DNA of 64,000 nucleotides from Providencia hangzhouensis (GTDB lineage Bacteria; Pseudomonadota; Gammaproteobacteria; Enterobacterales; Enterobacteriaceae). This document shows, piece by piece, positions 39,283 through 48,699 of the stretch. Position 1 is the stretch's first letter. Each line of letters begins with the position of its first letter. The notes beneath the pieces were generated by a model. That model made no database searches. It worked only from the letters and a program-made list of their open reading frames with translations, and had not been told where the DNA came from. The stretch spans positions 3,286,001-3,350,000 of the forward strand of contig NZ_CP135052.1 in assembly GCF_029193595.2 (NCBI RefSeq). The letters are read 5' to 3'. The position numbers and the translations under genes were made by a program.

Positions 39283-41868
39283 TTAGTCAATTAACCAAGA
39301 CACAGGTGTACAAGGAGCTGCTTTATCTGTGTTTATGCATATAGACTCCGATAAAGTAACTTGATGTATCAACGTATTCGACTTAGGTTCTGTATAGGTT
39401 TTGGTTTCACTACTTGGGTTCCACCCACGTAAAATCAGTGACTCTTGATTCTGTGCTTTTTTCAACGTGCTGAAGTGCAGCTCACTATCCCACGTCAATA
39501 AACTATAATTATCAGGAAAAACAATATAATGAGGATTCGTTTTAAATTGAGACCAACCGGAATCTAGGTAACCAAATGCAGGTAAACGCCAATGCTCAAT
39601 ATCACGCCATAGTTGAGCGCTTTGGCCATTTTCTATCGGCAATATAGCAAAATGGAAATGATGAAGCCCCTGAATTTGTGATTCCGGTGACGGCAAAACC
39701 ATACCTGATGCACGCCCTGGCCGCCAAGTTAGTTCTGCTTGGCCTAGCCAACCCACACTGCGCAAAAGTGTTATTCTTATCATGTCAGGTTGATTGGCTG
39801 GGATTTCATACTCTCTTAGTCCTTCAGTAACGATACAAATACCTTTTTTATCATCATGTTGCATTACCAGACTTTGCATTGGATAAAGCGCTGTTGGTGC
39901 CTCTACCCAATTTTCACTTTGCCAAATATCCATATTGGCTGGATTATTTTCTCGCTGAATCAAACCAAAAGGTTGGTCTGCAAAGTGAAATGTCTGTTGA
40001 ATTTCCGTAGGAATTTCAACCTGAATTCGATGGTCTTCAATGGTATTATCAATTGTGATTTCAACATCTAGCCATGCCTTATCATGAGGTAAAGAAACCT
40101 GCATTGTGGCAGATAAACGCGCATTAACCTGTTTGGTTTGGCGAGCAATTGCATTCTGTGGTACTGGAATTCGCCAATTTAGAATAAATGAATCCATTAA
40201 CGATGCTCTTACACAGTTAAATTGCTGTAAGTGTCCATCACTACTAATTAACCAATCATCTTCAGGTGGCGAATAGTTATAATTATCTCCTTCGTCTCCA
40301 CCATCAATTAATCTAAGAATATTTGGGTATTGTTGTTGATTACGTTTATCAGTTAATAACAATCGCCCTTGGTGCAGTTCAAGTTTCAGCCATTCATTCT
40401 CTAATGTATTTTCAGTTTGAATGTTTTGTTGAATTTCAAAACCTGAATTTTCCCCTTCAACCAAATAAAAAGTCTGATAACCACATGAAGGTAACTCTTT
40501 CACTTCAAGCAAGACTTCGCATTTCCGGTACCATGTCGTTGTCGTACTATTCGCCAATTCTTGTACAATCAAAGACATATCTTGTTTTTCTTCATGAATA
40601 AGTTGCCAGCGGCAAGGTTTTCCTGCATCGTCTTTAATACAAAAATCATTTTCAGGTGTATAAAGTGTAATACGAACTTGAGCATCTCTTTTATGTGGCA
40701 ACGAATTGAAAATGATAATTTTTTTACCATCTTGTTTTGCTTCAATCCCGCGAGCAAGCATCTTCATATTAAGGTCAAACAGTTGATTTGCACTTTCTAA
40801 ACCATCTTGTAAGCGTGCTTTCACCATGCTATTAACACGATCAGAATTACATCCGCCGATACTATCATGAGCGTGTGACTGCATAGCTTTACGCCAAATA
40901 TTGTCAATCGCAGTTTGTGGATAAGGTAAACCAAGCCGCCAGTTAATGGATAGAAGAGGCTCAAGTTGTTGACTAACAAATTGTTCTAATTTTGCATTTA
41001 ATAATTTAATGTCCATTCGTGTAGAAAAAATACCACGATGTACACGCATATATTTCGGGCTCAGCAATTCACCATTAAATTCAGGTAGTTCAGTGCTATT
41101 TGCTTGTAAAGCATCAAAAAATGCACTGAAACTACTTTTGACAAAATAATATTCCTTTTGAGCTTTATTTAATTGCTCAAGCATCGCAGGTACGGCATAT
41201 TCAAAAGGGGATTGGTCATTACCATTAGGTAGTAATATTTGGTCTGAGTGAGCAAAACGGGCTTGTTTTTCCAAGATAGCAGGTAAAACGGCAGAGGCTT
41301 TTTCTGGATTATCAGGTAACCATTTCGCGCAGCCGTAGCCCCAAGGTAATACAGCAGTAGCCACACTATGACCTGACTGCGATTTCCAAATAAATTCACT
41401 ACTTGCGACATCATGTTCACACCATCCACGCCATACGACCGCATGTTTGATACCAAACTCTTGCAAAAACATAGGTAGCTGTGCACTTTGTCCAAATGAA
41501 TCAGGCACATAGCCTATTGGCATATAACCGCCCCATTGCTCACAATCTACTTTTCCCAACAGTAAGTTTCGCGTGATAGATTCCGCTCCAACGACTAAAA
41601 AATCAGTTTGTGTGTACCAAGGGCCAATAAGAATTCGGCCTTGTTTAATTAATTTCTGTAAGCAATCACGCCTTTCTGGTGCAACCTGTAAATAATCTTC
41701 CAGCACCACGGTTTGCCCATCTAAAACAAAGGGGCCAAGAGAAGGATCTTCTTCTAAATGTTTAATTAAATCATTCATGAAATAATAAAGAACAATTTTT
41801 GAATCATTCTCAGTGAAATACCATTCACGATCCCAGTGCGTATGTTGAATTAAATGTACCGTTTTCAT
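39283..41868 (-). CDS. mngB: GH38 alpha-mannosidase, MngB-like
   Basis: This is a cytoplasmic zinc-dependent alpha-mannosidase. E. coli MngB (877 residues) cleaves 2-O-(6-phospho-mannosyl)-glycerate after PTS uptake; this protein has 861. Zinc ligands are seen in QHTHWDREW near residue 8 and in SHAHDSIGGCNSD. The catalytic aspartate is in IGYVPDSFGQ. ILIGPWYTQTD and NDQSPFEY are further conserved blocks. The distal beta-sandwich part is complete. It is flanked by PTS genes on the same strand, so its substrate is probably a phosphorylated mannoside. Symbol by homology; the true aglycone may differ. Confidence 0.82.
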   Translation of the reverse strand: MKTVHLIQHTHWDREWYFTENDSKIVLYYFMNDLIKHLEEDPSLGPFVLDGQTVVLEDYLQVAPERRDCLQKLIKQGRILIGPWYTQTDFLVVGAESITRNLLLGKVDCEQWGGYMPIGYVPDSFGQSAQLPMFLQEFGIKHAVVWRGWCEHDVASSEFIWKSQSGHSVATAVLPWGYGCAKWLPDNPEKASAVLPAILEKQARFAHSDQILLPNGNDQSPFEYAVPAMLEQLNKAQKEYYFVKSSFSAFFDALQANSTELPEFNGELLSPKYMRVHRGIFSTRMDIKLLNAKLEQFVSQQLEPLLSINWRLGLPYPQTAIDNIWRKAMQSHAHDSIGGCNSDRVNSMVKARLQDGLESANQLFDLNMKMLARGIEAKQDGKKIIIFNSLPHKRDAQVRITLYTPENDFCIKDDAGKPCRWQLIHEEKQDMSLIVQELANSTTTTWYRKCEVLLEVKELPSCGYQTFYLVEGENSGFEIQQNIQTENTLENEWLKLELHQGRLLLTDKRNQQQYPNILRLIDGGDEGDNYNYSPPEDDWLISSDGHLQQFNCVRASLMDSFILNWRIPVPQNAIARQTKQVNARLSATMQVSLPHDKAWLDVEITIDNTIEDHRIQVEIPTEIQQTFHFADQPFGLIQRENNPANMDIWQSENWVEAPTALYPMQSLVMQHDDKKGICIVTEGLREYEIPANQPDMIRITLLRSVGWLGQAELTWRPGRASGMVLPSPESQIQGLHHFHFAILPIENGQSAQLWRDIEHWRLPAFGYLDSGWSQFKTNPHYIVFPDNYSLLTWDSELHFSTLKKAQNQESLILRGWNPSSETKTYTEPKSNTLIHQVTLSESICINTDKAAPCTPVSWLID

Positions 41869-41959
41869 TTTATGACCTTAAAATATTTTTAGCAGAACAG
41901 CCCCGTCACGTTATTCACGCTAATTAACACTGTACGACATTATTAAAATAACTCTCTAA

Positions 41960-43078
41960 TTAACGACCGACTTTAAATTTAGGAATAGCTGTTTCTGTTT
42001 TTTTAGTTTCTATCGTTTCATTACCACGAAATATTAATAAAGAGCCAATAGTAATAATTGCAGATCCCACAGCAACCGATAATATATATATCGGCCATTT
42101 ATCTACGGCTAACCACCCATAAAATCCCGAAATAGGAGCATGATTTATCGCACCTAGACCGACCGCCATAGCTGCACCTGTTGCTGCACCAATAATGTTA
42201 ATGATAATAATCTTTGGATTAGCAAGAGCAAATGGGATCGCGCCCTCAGAAACGCCAATTAACCCCATTAGCGTAGAAGCTTTTCCTGCTTCTCTTAATG
42301 ATTCAGGAAAACGTTTTGACCAAATTAGCGTTGCTAAACCGATCCCAATTGGGGGAATAATAATAGCAACTTGAGCTGCTGTATTTGGCTCGTAAATTTC
42401 CGATGCTAATAATGCCATTGCAGTGGTTACTGCGGCTTTATTAACCGGGCCACCAAGGTCAAATCCAACCATTGCGCCAATAACGGCAGCAAGAATTACT
42501 TTATTAGATCCCGACATTGATAAAAGCCATTGCTCCATACCATGATTAAGTGCCGCTAAAGGTGCACCAATCACAAATGCCATAATAATACAGGTGAGTA
42601 ATGTACCACCTACTGGCAAAATAAAAATCGGTCCTGCTGATGCAAGTGATTTTGGTAATTTCGTATATTTAGCTAACAAACGTACAATATAACCAGCAAT
42701 AAACCCTGCTGCTAAGGCCCCTAAAAACCCGGTACCTAAATTACTTGCCAACAAACCACCGACCATTCCAGGCGCTAAACCAGGCTTATTCGCGATAGCA
42801 AAGCTGATATACCCCGCGACGATAGGTAACATAAGAGAGAGTGCTAACCCTCCAAAACCATCAAATTTATGAAGCACTTGGACGACGAAATTTGTAGCTT
42901 CCAGATGGCTAGAATCCCAAATATTATCAATACCATATAAAGATGCACCAATACGAGATATCCCCATAATCACTGCACCTGTGATAACAAATGGCAGCAT
43001 CCATGACACACCCGTCATAATGGCATTTTTTATTTCCGTACCAATGCCTAGTTTCGATGTTCCATTAGACTGCCCCAT
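41960..43078 (-). CDS. PTS fructose-family EIIC permease
   Basis: This is the membrane channel of a fructose-type PTS, about ten helices and 372 residues. Family blocks include GVSWMLPFVITGAVIMGISR at the N terminus, PGMVGGLLASNLGTGFLGALAAGFIAGY, FDLGGPVNKAA and the substrate-site segment MGLIGVSEGAIPFALA. The start overlaps the EIIB stop region by 14 bp, so the two domains, often fused in this family, are encoded as separate, coupled genes. Specificity is not readable; the adjacent mannosidase suggests a mannoside. Confidence 0.9.
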   Translation of the reverse strand: MGQSNGTSKLGIGTEIKNAIMTGVSWMLPFVITGAVIMGISRIGASLYGIDNIWDSSHLEATNFVVQVLHKFDGFGGLALSLMLPIVAGYISFAIANKPGLAPGMVGGLLASNLGTGFLGALAAGFIAGYIVRLLAKYTKLPKSLASAGPIFILPVGGTLLTCIIMAFVIGAPLAALNHGMEQWLLSMSGSNKVILAAVIGAMVGFDLGGPVNKAAVTTAMALLASEIYEPNTAAQVAIIIPPIGIGLATLIWSKRFPESLREAGKASTLMGLIGVSEGAIPFALANPKIIIINIIGAATGAAMAVGLGAINHAPISGFYGWLAVDKWPIYILSVAVGSAIITIGSLLIFRGNETIETKKTETAIPKFKVGR

Positions 43079-43385
43079 TTTTCATTTCCTCCTCAATTGC
43101 ATCAATAATTGCATCGCCATACTTGATTGGGTCTGCAACACTGCATTCAAGCTTAATCATCCCATTAAATCGCTCCTTATTAATAACAGCGACATCAGCA
43201 GCCAAAATGACCGCATCTGCTCTTGCTAAATCGTCACTGGTAATCTCATTTTCAATTCCCATACTCCCTTGAGTTTCAACTTTAATTTCATGGCCTCTTT
43301 TTTTTCCTATGATATCCAACGATTCAGCAGCCATATATGTATGAGCAACACCAGTAGGACAAGCCGCAACACAAACAATAAACAT
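43065..43385 (-). CDS. PTS fructose-family EIIB component
   Basis: This is the cytoplasmic phosphotransfer subunit of 106 residues. The phospho-cysteine lies in VAACPTGVAHTYMAAE near residue 9, the typical fructose EIIB motif. GHEIKVETQGSMG and ADAVILAADVAV are further family blocks. A strong AAGGAG ribosome site precedes the ATG. It is the promoter-proximal gene of the leftward island EIIB-EIIC-mannosidase-HPr/EIN/EIIA-porin-phosphoesterase. Confidence 0.92.
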   Translation of the reverse strand: MFIVCVAACPTGVAHTYMAAESLDIIGKKRGHEIKVETQGSMGIENEITSDDLARADAVILAADVAVINKERFNGMIKLECSVADPIKYGDAIIDAIEEEMKNGAV

Positions 43386-43406
43386 AACAACTCCTTAAAA
43401 TTTAAT

Positions 43407-43853
43407 TCAGACAATAAAAAAAGCACAATGGCATAAATGCGCATTGTGCTTTTTAAAGGCAGCTAAAGGTAAAGAAATAATATTTCCAGGTGCACCACTA
43501 GAATGACGACAAATCATTATGTGGCGCAAACTGGACACAAGGAATAAAAAGATCAATTCGTGACGTTTACGAATATTTAATGATATTAAAGGATTAACAT
43601 AAGCATTTCTTTCTAATTTAGTTAAATCGCTATCAAATACAGAAATATAAAGCTTCTGTGCACTCTGCCATAACTGCGACCAATTAACTGAGAAATCATT
43701 TTCAGATTGATTAGAATTCTCAGATTCATCTTTTTCAAGGGAAGCAATTGGTACAAACCAGCAAATTTTGCTTAATAAAGCTTTCATTTTGCTATCAAGT
43801 GATAGCAAAAATAAAATGCAGCCTTTAAAAAATAAAGCAAAATGTAAAGACAT
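43407..43853 (-). CDS. Doubtful hypothetical protein upstream of the PTS island
   Basis: This is an open frame of 148 codons that I do not recognise. It starts behind a strong AGGGGGA ribosome site. It has a hydrophobic N-terminal stretch (FALFFKGCILFLLSL), an acidic Asn/Ser-rich middle and a basic C-terminal half. Its last 15 or so codons run through the perfect terminator hairpin, which is unusual for a real gene. It could be a short real gene, a decayed remnant, or a leader that is translated only at its 5' end. No family motif supports a function. Confidence 0.3.
   Translation of the reverse strand: MSLHFALFFKGCILFLLSLDSKMKALLSKICWFVPIASLEKDESENSNQSENDFSVNWSQLWQSAQKLYISVFDSDLTKLERNAYVNPLISLNIRKRHELIFLFLVSSLRHIMICRHSSGAPGNIISLPLAAFKKHNAHLCHCAFFIV
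43418..43454 (-). terminator. Strong hairpin terminator in front of the PTS island (possible attenuator)
   Basis: AAAAAGCACAATG and CATTGTGCTTTTT form a perfect 13-bp stem with an 11-nt loop, followed on the minus strand by TTTTTATTG. It lies 33 bp before the EIIB start codon and inside the 3' end of the 148-codon frame upstream. It either ends that upstream transcript or acts as an attenuator in the PTS leader. Confidence 0.75.
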
Positions 43854-44784
43854 AGTGTCCCCCTTTAGAAACTAGTACCATTCTAAACGTATAAAATAGA
43901 AAATTACTGTGATTCCACCCTCATTTATTAAATTAAATAAAAATTAAAATGCTAAAAATATTAATGGCTATTTTCATTTTTCAATAAAAACCTGATTATC
44001 AAAGATTTATCTAAAATAAATTTTTTAGATAAATAATAACCTCACTGAAAACCTAAAAGTATAATAATCTAAGAATTTCGCAATACTATTAATTATTAAT
44101 CTGAGCTTTTTATATTAATCCAATAGAAGCTATTTTTATATGTTTTTATATAGAATGCCATTTTTCTTATTGGCTAAATTTAAAGAGATACAATGAAACA
44201 AAAAAATCAAAAAACAATTAATTTAGGATAGGGTAACATAATAATTCGATTGATACCCCTAAAGCACCTAAATGATATTACTCAATATGAGATTATAAAA
44301 TAACGCATAAATAAACATTAAAAAATTCAACTTTATCAATCCATTAGTCACTTTTACGCTCATTTTGCTTAGCTATATCGTTAAAAAATCTAGAGTGAAT
44401 GCATCATTGAACAAAAAGCATACAAAAAGAGAATGTAATACTGCAAAATTATAGATAAAAGCAACAATCTCCAATAATTCGTAAAAAATAGCCATTACCG
44501 GTTCTTCTTGTTAGAAGTAATTGAGTGCTTAGATTGATATCTATCATGGGAATGCACAAACAATCATTTTACCACTTGCTGTATCGATTCAATTCGAGTT
44601 AAATTTAGAGTATCCACAGGATCTATGAACCTAGAAAACAAGTCATCACTCTCGTGTAAAATTTGTTTTTCGCATTGATAGGGAGAAAATGCAAGTTGCT
44701 ACTAGCGTTCGAGTTGACTATCCCTATAATGTAGGTCAGCAATAATTCATTTTTAATTTGAGTGTACTGATAGGAGTTTTAGCT
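43854..44784. other. Long A+T-rich intergenic region before gpmA
   Basis: About 930 bp without a credible gene. It must hold the leftward promoter of the PTS island and the rightward gpmA promoter; TATAAT at 44725-44730, about 55 bp before the gpmA ATG, is a good -10 candidate. A short stretch resembling the 3' part of the CPBP protease gene lies near 44575. Otherwise nothing was identified. Confidence 0.5.
44575..44610 (+). pseudogene. Short remnant resembling the CPBP protease gene
   Basis: About 36 bp (CTTGCTGTATCGATTCA and what follows) match 34479-34514 inside the CPBP gene at about 30 of 36 positions. Translated, LAVSIQFELNL compares with LAVSIHFGLNL of the intact protein. No similarity could be followed further by eye, so this may be a scrap of a lost paralogue or chance. 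Confidence 0.35.
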
Positions 44785-45537
44785 ATGGCTGTAACTAAAC
44801 TGGTTTTAGTAAGACACGGTGAAAGTGAGTGGAACAAAGAAAACCGCTTCACAGGTTGGACTGATGTAGAACTGTCCGATAAAGGCCGCGAAGAAGCAAA
44901 AATTGCAGGCCAACTGCTAAAAGACGAAGGTTTTGTGTTTGATTTTGCTTACACTTCCGTTCTGAAACGCGCTATTCATACTTTATGGAATATCCTTGAT
45001 CAAGTTGAACAATCATGGCTACCCGTTGAAAAAAGCTGGAAATTAAATGAACGCCACTACGGTGCTCTGCAAGGTTTAGACAAATCAGAAACCGCGGCAA
45101 AATACGGTGACGAGCAAGTTAAATTATGGCGCCGTGGTTTTGCTATCACACCTCCAGACCTAGAAAAAGATGATGAGCGTTACCCAGGGCACGATCCTCG
45201 CTACGCGAAACTGTCAGATAAAGAATTACCCGTTACTGAAAGCTTAGCAACCACTATTGAGCGTGTCGTTCCTTACTGGGAAGAAGTCATCAAGCCTCGC
45301 GTTACTAGTGGCGAGAAAGTCATTATTGCCGCTCATGGTAACTCTCTGCGTGCTTTAGTGAAACACTTAGACAACTTAAGTGAAGATGAAATTTTGGAAT
45401 TAAACATCCCAACTGCGGTACCAATGGTTTATGAGTTCGATGAAAACATGAAACCAATCAAACGTTACTATTTAGGTAACCAAGATGAAATTGCTGCAAA
45501 ACAAGCCGCAGTAGCAAACCAAGGTAAAGCGAAGTAA
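44785..45537 (+). CDS. gpmA: 2,3-bisphosphoglycerate-dependent phosphoglycerate mutase GpmA
   Basis: This glycolytic enzyme interconverts 3- and 2-phosphoglycerate through a phospho-histidine. [10 protein letters not shown] near residue 8 holds the catalytic His11, ERHYGALQG holds the Glu and Tyr, and [13 protein letters not shown] the second active-site His. The start is the ATG at 44785 ([13 protein letters not shown], 250 residues, as in E. coli) behind AGGAG; a frame opening at 44758 is not conserved. It is monocistronic, followed by a perfect terminator. Confidence 0.97.
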   Translation: MAVTKLVLVRHGESEWNKENRFTGWTDVELSDKGREEAKIAGQLLKDEGFVFDFAYTSVLKRAIHTLWNILDQVEQSWLPVEKSWKLNERHYGALQGLDKSETAAKYGDEQVKLWRRGFAITPPDLEKDDERYPGHDPRYAKLSDKELPVTESLATTIERVVPYWEEVIKPRVTSGEKVIIAAHGNSLRALVKHLDNLSEDEILELNIPTAVPMVYEFDENMKPIKRYYLGNQDEIAAKQAAVANQGKAK

Positions 45538-45562
45538 TTATTAACTTTATCTCTAAATATTG

Positions 45563-45595
45563 AAGGGCTAAGCCATATGCTTAGCCCTTTTTTCT
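45563..45595 (+). terminator. gpmA terminator
   Basis: AAGGGCTAAGC and GCTTAGCCCTT form an 11-bp stem around CATAT, followed by a run of T. Classic intrinsic terminator, 25 bp after the gpmA stop. Confidence 0.93.
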
Positions 45596-45701
45596 TATCC
45601 ATTTACTTCTATTCCTCAAAAAAACTTAACTCACAGTGTAAGAAATCCCAATAACCGATTATTATAGGGAAAACACATTGAAAGGTTGATAAAACAATAA
45701 A

Positions 45702-46448
45702 ATGAACAAATTTAATATGTATGTTTGGGTTGGCCTTGTACTTAGCGCCAGTATCTTGGGTTCCCTGCTGTATATGATCCAAGGTGGCGAATTAGTCGTT
45801 GATGGTTCAAATGGTGCTGCTAATGCCGAGCTGATGAAAACCTTAATGATCATTGCTTGTATTAGCTTCCCAGTACAAATTATTAGTATGATGGTGATGA
45901 CTTATAAACCTCGGTTATCCATTGTCCTTGCGGTACTCAGTAGCCTAGCATTAATGCCAATCACCATTGTATTTACCATGGGAATGATTTTCTCTGCGAT
46001 CCGCTGGCGTTACCATCAGTTAACCCAATTTGATACCTCTTTAAATGTTCAATTTGACCAACGCGTTGAGTTCAACAAACGCAATAACCGTATTTTAGTT
46101 GTTGCTCTTGGCTTAATCAGTATCACCTTTATTATATTAAGCCAAAGCTTAGGGATGTTCCTGTTTGTTTTCACCATTTTCCTTGGTTACTTTGGCAAAA
46201 AAGCGGGTGATGGTGTCTATTTAGCGATTAAAGACTCATATTTCTATATTCGCCCAAACATTTTCGCTTACTGTTATCGTATTCCATTAAAAGAGGTGGA
46301 ATATACAAAAGGCGAGAAAGGCAAAGTACATTTTGATGTCCAGACCGATACTGAACGATTGCAATTAACGGCAACTCCGGCGAATGCAACACCTGAAGAA
46401 CAGTCAAAATTGAATACCTTCATTAACCAAATTCAAAAAAAACAGTAA
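45702..46448 (+). CDS. Hypothetical membrane protein with C-terminal PH-like soluble domain
   Basis: Not recognised. It has 248 residues with about five hydrophobic segments: residues 6-24, 46-66, 72-98 and two close together around 130-165. A hydrophilic C-terminal domain of about 75 residues (YLAIKDSYFYIRPN...IPLKEVEYTKGEKGKVHFDVQ) looks like a short beta-rich, PH-type fold. The start at 45702 is the first ATG, with no strong ribosome site visible. It stands alone between gpmA and a convergent hypothetical gene. Codon use and composition resemble the core genes around it. No function is proposed. Confidence 0.75.
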   Translation: MNKFNMYVWVGLVLSASILGSLLYMIQGGELVVDGSNGAANAELMKTLMIIACISFPVQIISMMVMTYKPRLSIVLAVLSSLALMPITIVFTMGMIFSAIRWRYHQLTQFDTSLNVQFDQRVEFNKRNNRILVVALGLISITFIILSQSLGMFLFVFTIFLGYFGKKAGDGVYLAIKDSYFYIRPNIFAYCYRIPLKEVEYTKGEKGKVHFDVQTDTERLQLTATPANATPEEQSKLNTFINQIQKKQ

Positions 46449-46462
46449 GTGGGCGACACAAT

Positions 46463-46488
46463 GACTGCCGCTTGACAAGCCGGCAGTC
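46463..46488. terminator. Bidirectional hairpin between two convergent hypothetical genes
   Basis: GACTGCCG and CGGCAGTC form an 8-bp G+C-rich stem, extended by CTTG and CAAG pairing in the loop. It sits in the 47-bp gap and can serve both genes. Confidence 0.65.
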
Positions 46489-46495
46489 GTTACGA

Positions 46496-47440
46496 TTAAT
46501 TTGCGTTAGGTATCATAGGCATTACAGGTGGAGTCAAGTTAATAATATTCACTTCATTAGGAGAACCTATACTAATAAAGTGATTATCTATGAACGAAAC
46601 AGTCCATTCTCCCAAAATATCTACTGGAGAAAAACCACTATTCCCACTTAAATGAAGTGTACTATTAGGATTTTTAATTGCATACTCTTTAATAGTTTCA
46701 TTAATAATAGAAACTATTCTTTTATCTTCTTTAACTTTATCTTTTAAACTTGATATAAATTCATTGTAATATTCAGTGCTAGGAAATGATTCTTTGTCCG
46801 ATACATAGTCTGCCTCATATTCTAAAATTGATTTCTCAATGCGGGGGATTCCTTCCCGAATATATTTAACATCCTCCATATAATTATAGACATTATTGGA
46901 AATATATCCATTATCGTTATCTATTTCTGCATTCATTAAATTAAATATATATTCAACTTCATACTTGAAATCATTATTTAATTTAGGTCCAGAAATATTC
47001 GCTTTCAAATCATACCAAATTGCTGAATTCATTGAAGGATAATTTTTGCGAGACAAAATAGGCACTTCATCTAATTGACTTACCTTTTCAGCGAGAGGGC
47101 GGATTTGTTCTAAGATAGCCGTTCTTTTATCTGGGTTTTCAATGTACTCATTCATTAACTCAGATACCTTAATATTATCCTTATATTCACTTGCTCTTAT
47201 GTTAAGATAATCATTTAACGAATCAATATATTTAAATGAATCGGTTTTATCTTTATCATTCCCCCAGCCTCCTCTAATGCTAATATCAATATCATTATTC
47301 AGCCTTACACGATCTTCCTCTAACTCTTTCCTAGCATTCATAATACTTTCTTGCATTATTTCTGCACTCTCTTTCAATTTATTAGAAAGCACTCTAAGAT
47401 TGATTTCATAATTAATTCTTGATTTATCAGTTAATGCCAT
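46496..47440 (-). CDS. Hypothetical A+T-rich protein A, paralogue of the protein at 51.4-52.2 kb
   Basis: Not recognised. It has 314 residues, no signal peptide or membrane helix, an N-terminal heptad-rich region (residues about 8-55) and a mostly helical, charged middle. KYIDSLNDYL and, exactly 29 residues after its first Lys, YIENP match KYIYRIKDYI and YIKNP in the protein encoded at 51386-52237 at identical spacing. The two genes are therefore probably distant paralogues. The Pro-rich tail (LTPPVMPMIPNAN) is unusual. Base composition is far more A+T-rich than neighbouring core genes. It may be a horizontally acquired, possibly secreted protein; that is inference. Confidence 0.7.
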   Translation of the reverse strand: MALTDKSRINYEINLRVLSNKLKESAEIMQESIMNARKELEEDRVRLNNDIDISIRGGWGNDKDKTDSFKYIDSLNDYLNIRASEYKDNIKVSELMNEYIENPDKRTAILEQIRPLAEKVSQLDEVPILSRKNYPSMNSAIWYDLKANISGPKLNNDFKYEVEYIFNLMNAEIDNDNGYISNNVYNYMEDVKYIREGIPRIEKSILEYEADYVSDKESFPSTEYYNEFISSLKDKVKEDKRIVSIINETIKEYAIKNPNSTLHLSGNSGFSPVDILGEWTVSFIDNHFISIGSPNEVNIINLTPPVMPMIPNAN

Positions 47441-47589
47441 TTTATATACTCCTTTATATGAAAACTTAACTAACTTTAAAGAATGCCATTAATAAAATGA
47501 CAAAAAAAAATAATAATGCAGCTTAGAATAAAAAACTAATTTATTTTTTGTATAATAAAAAATATAAAATTCCATCGTGCTGTATATAT

Positions 47590-47622
47590 ATAAAAAAAGC
47601 CAGATATTAAAATATCTGGCTT
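47590..47622 (-). terminator. aroG terminator
   Basis: AAGCCAGATATT and AATATCTGGCTT form a 12-bp stem. On the minus strand it is followed by TTTTT. It lies 22 bp after the aroG stop. Confidence 0.88.
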
Positions 47623-47643
47623 GATGTACTTATTATTCTTAAA

Positions 47644-48699
47644 TTATTTATTTCGACGAGCGATCACCGCATCTGATAACTGACGCAATACTTTTTCAGT
47701 ATCACTCCAACCAATACACGCATCCGTCACACTTTTACCGTAAACTAATGGCTCATCAGATTCGAGATTCTGGTTACCTTCAACAAGATTACTTTCAATC
47801 ATAATCCCTGTAATCGAACGGTCACCTTGGCGGATTTGCTCGCTAACGTCCGTCGCCACTTCCATTTGTTTCTCGAATTTTTTGCAGCTATTTGCATGGC
47901 TAAAATCAATCATGATACTAGGCACAAGCCCCGCTTTCTCTAGCCCTTCACGGACTTCTTGCACATGCTTAGCACTGTAATTTGGTTCTTTACCACCACG
48001 TAAAATAATATGGCAATCTGGGTTTCCGCTAGTGTTCACTATCGCAGAGTGGCCCCACTTGGTCACTGACAAGAAACAGTGGGCTGAACGCGCTGAGTTA
48101 ATTGCATCAATGGCAATTTTAATTGTGCCATCTGTACCATTTTTAAAACCAACAGGGCAAGATAAACCAGACGCTAGCTCACGGTGAATTTGTGATTCAG
48201 TGGTTCGAGCACCAATAGCTCCCCAACTCATCAAATCTGCCACGTATTGTGGGCTAATGACATCTAAGAACTCACCCGCAGTTGGTAAGCCTTGGTTATT
48301 GATTGTCAGCAATAATTCACGAGCAATACGTAAACCTTCGTTAATATCAAAGCTACAATCCATTTTAGGGTCATTAATTAGCCCTTTCCAACCCACCGTT
48401 GTGCGTGGCTTTTCAAAATACACGCGCATCACAATTTCCAGTGAACCTTTTAATTCCTCACGTAATTTACCCAAGCGCTCTGCGTATTCTAAAGCCGCTT
48501 TAGTATCATGAATCGAGCAAGGGCCAATAACTACCACTAAACGGTCATCTTTACCGGCTAAAATATTGTGGATTGCCAGGCGTGCTTCATGAACGGTAAA
48601 CGCAGCTTTGTCGGTTGCTGGAAATTTTTCAAGTAGAGCAATTGGTGGTAATAATTCTTTTATTTGTTTTATTCTGACGTCATCGTTCTGATAATTCAT
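47644..48699 (-). CDS. aroG: 3-deoxy-7-phosphoheptulonate synthase AroG (class I DAHP synthase)
   Basis: AroG catalyses the first step of the shikimate pathway, condensing PEP with erythrose-4-phosphate. The sequence is close to the phenylalanine-inhibited E. coli AroG: MNYQNDDVRIKQIKELLPP, VVIGPCSIHD, YFEKPRTTVGWKG, GARTTESQ, PVGFKNGTDG and DFSHANS. Start is the ATG at 48699 (351 residues, E. coli 350). The open frame to 48840 is not conserved. Here it stands separate, with its own terminator, downstream of nadA-pnuC on the same strand. Confidence 0.96.
   Translation of the reverse strand: MNYQNDDVRIKQIKELLPPIALLEKFPATDKAAFTVHEARLAIHNILAGKDDRLVVVIGPCSIHDTKAALEYAERLGKLREELKGSLEIVMRVYFEKPRTTVGWKGLINDPKMDCSFDINEGLRIARELLLTINNQGLPTAGEFLDVISPQYVADLMSWGAIGARTTESQIHRELASGLSCPVGFKNGTDGTIKIAIDAINSARSAHCFLSVTKWGHSAIVNTSGNPDCHIILRGGKEPNYSAKHVQEVREGLEKAGLVPSIMIDFSHANSCKKFEKQMEVATDVSEQIRQGDRSITGIMIESNLVEGNQNLESDEPLVYGKSVTDACIGWSDTEKVLRQLSDAVIARRNK

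Noticed and set aside
44758..44784. Nine-residue N-terminal extension of GpmA
   Set aside because: The AGGAG ribosome site lies inside it and points to the ATG at 44785, which matches the family start.
46496..47440. Phage or toxin gene
   Set aside because: A+T-rich and orphan, but no phage neighbours, immunity gene, toxin motif or secretion signal was seen.
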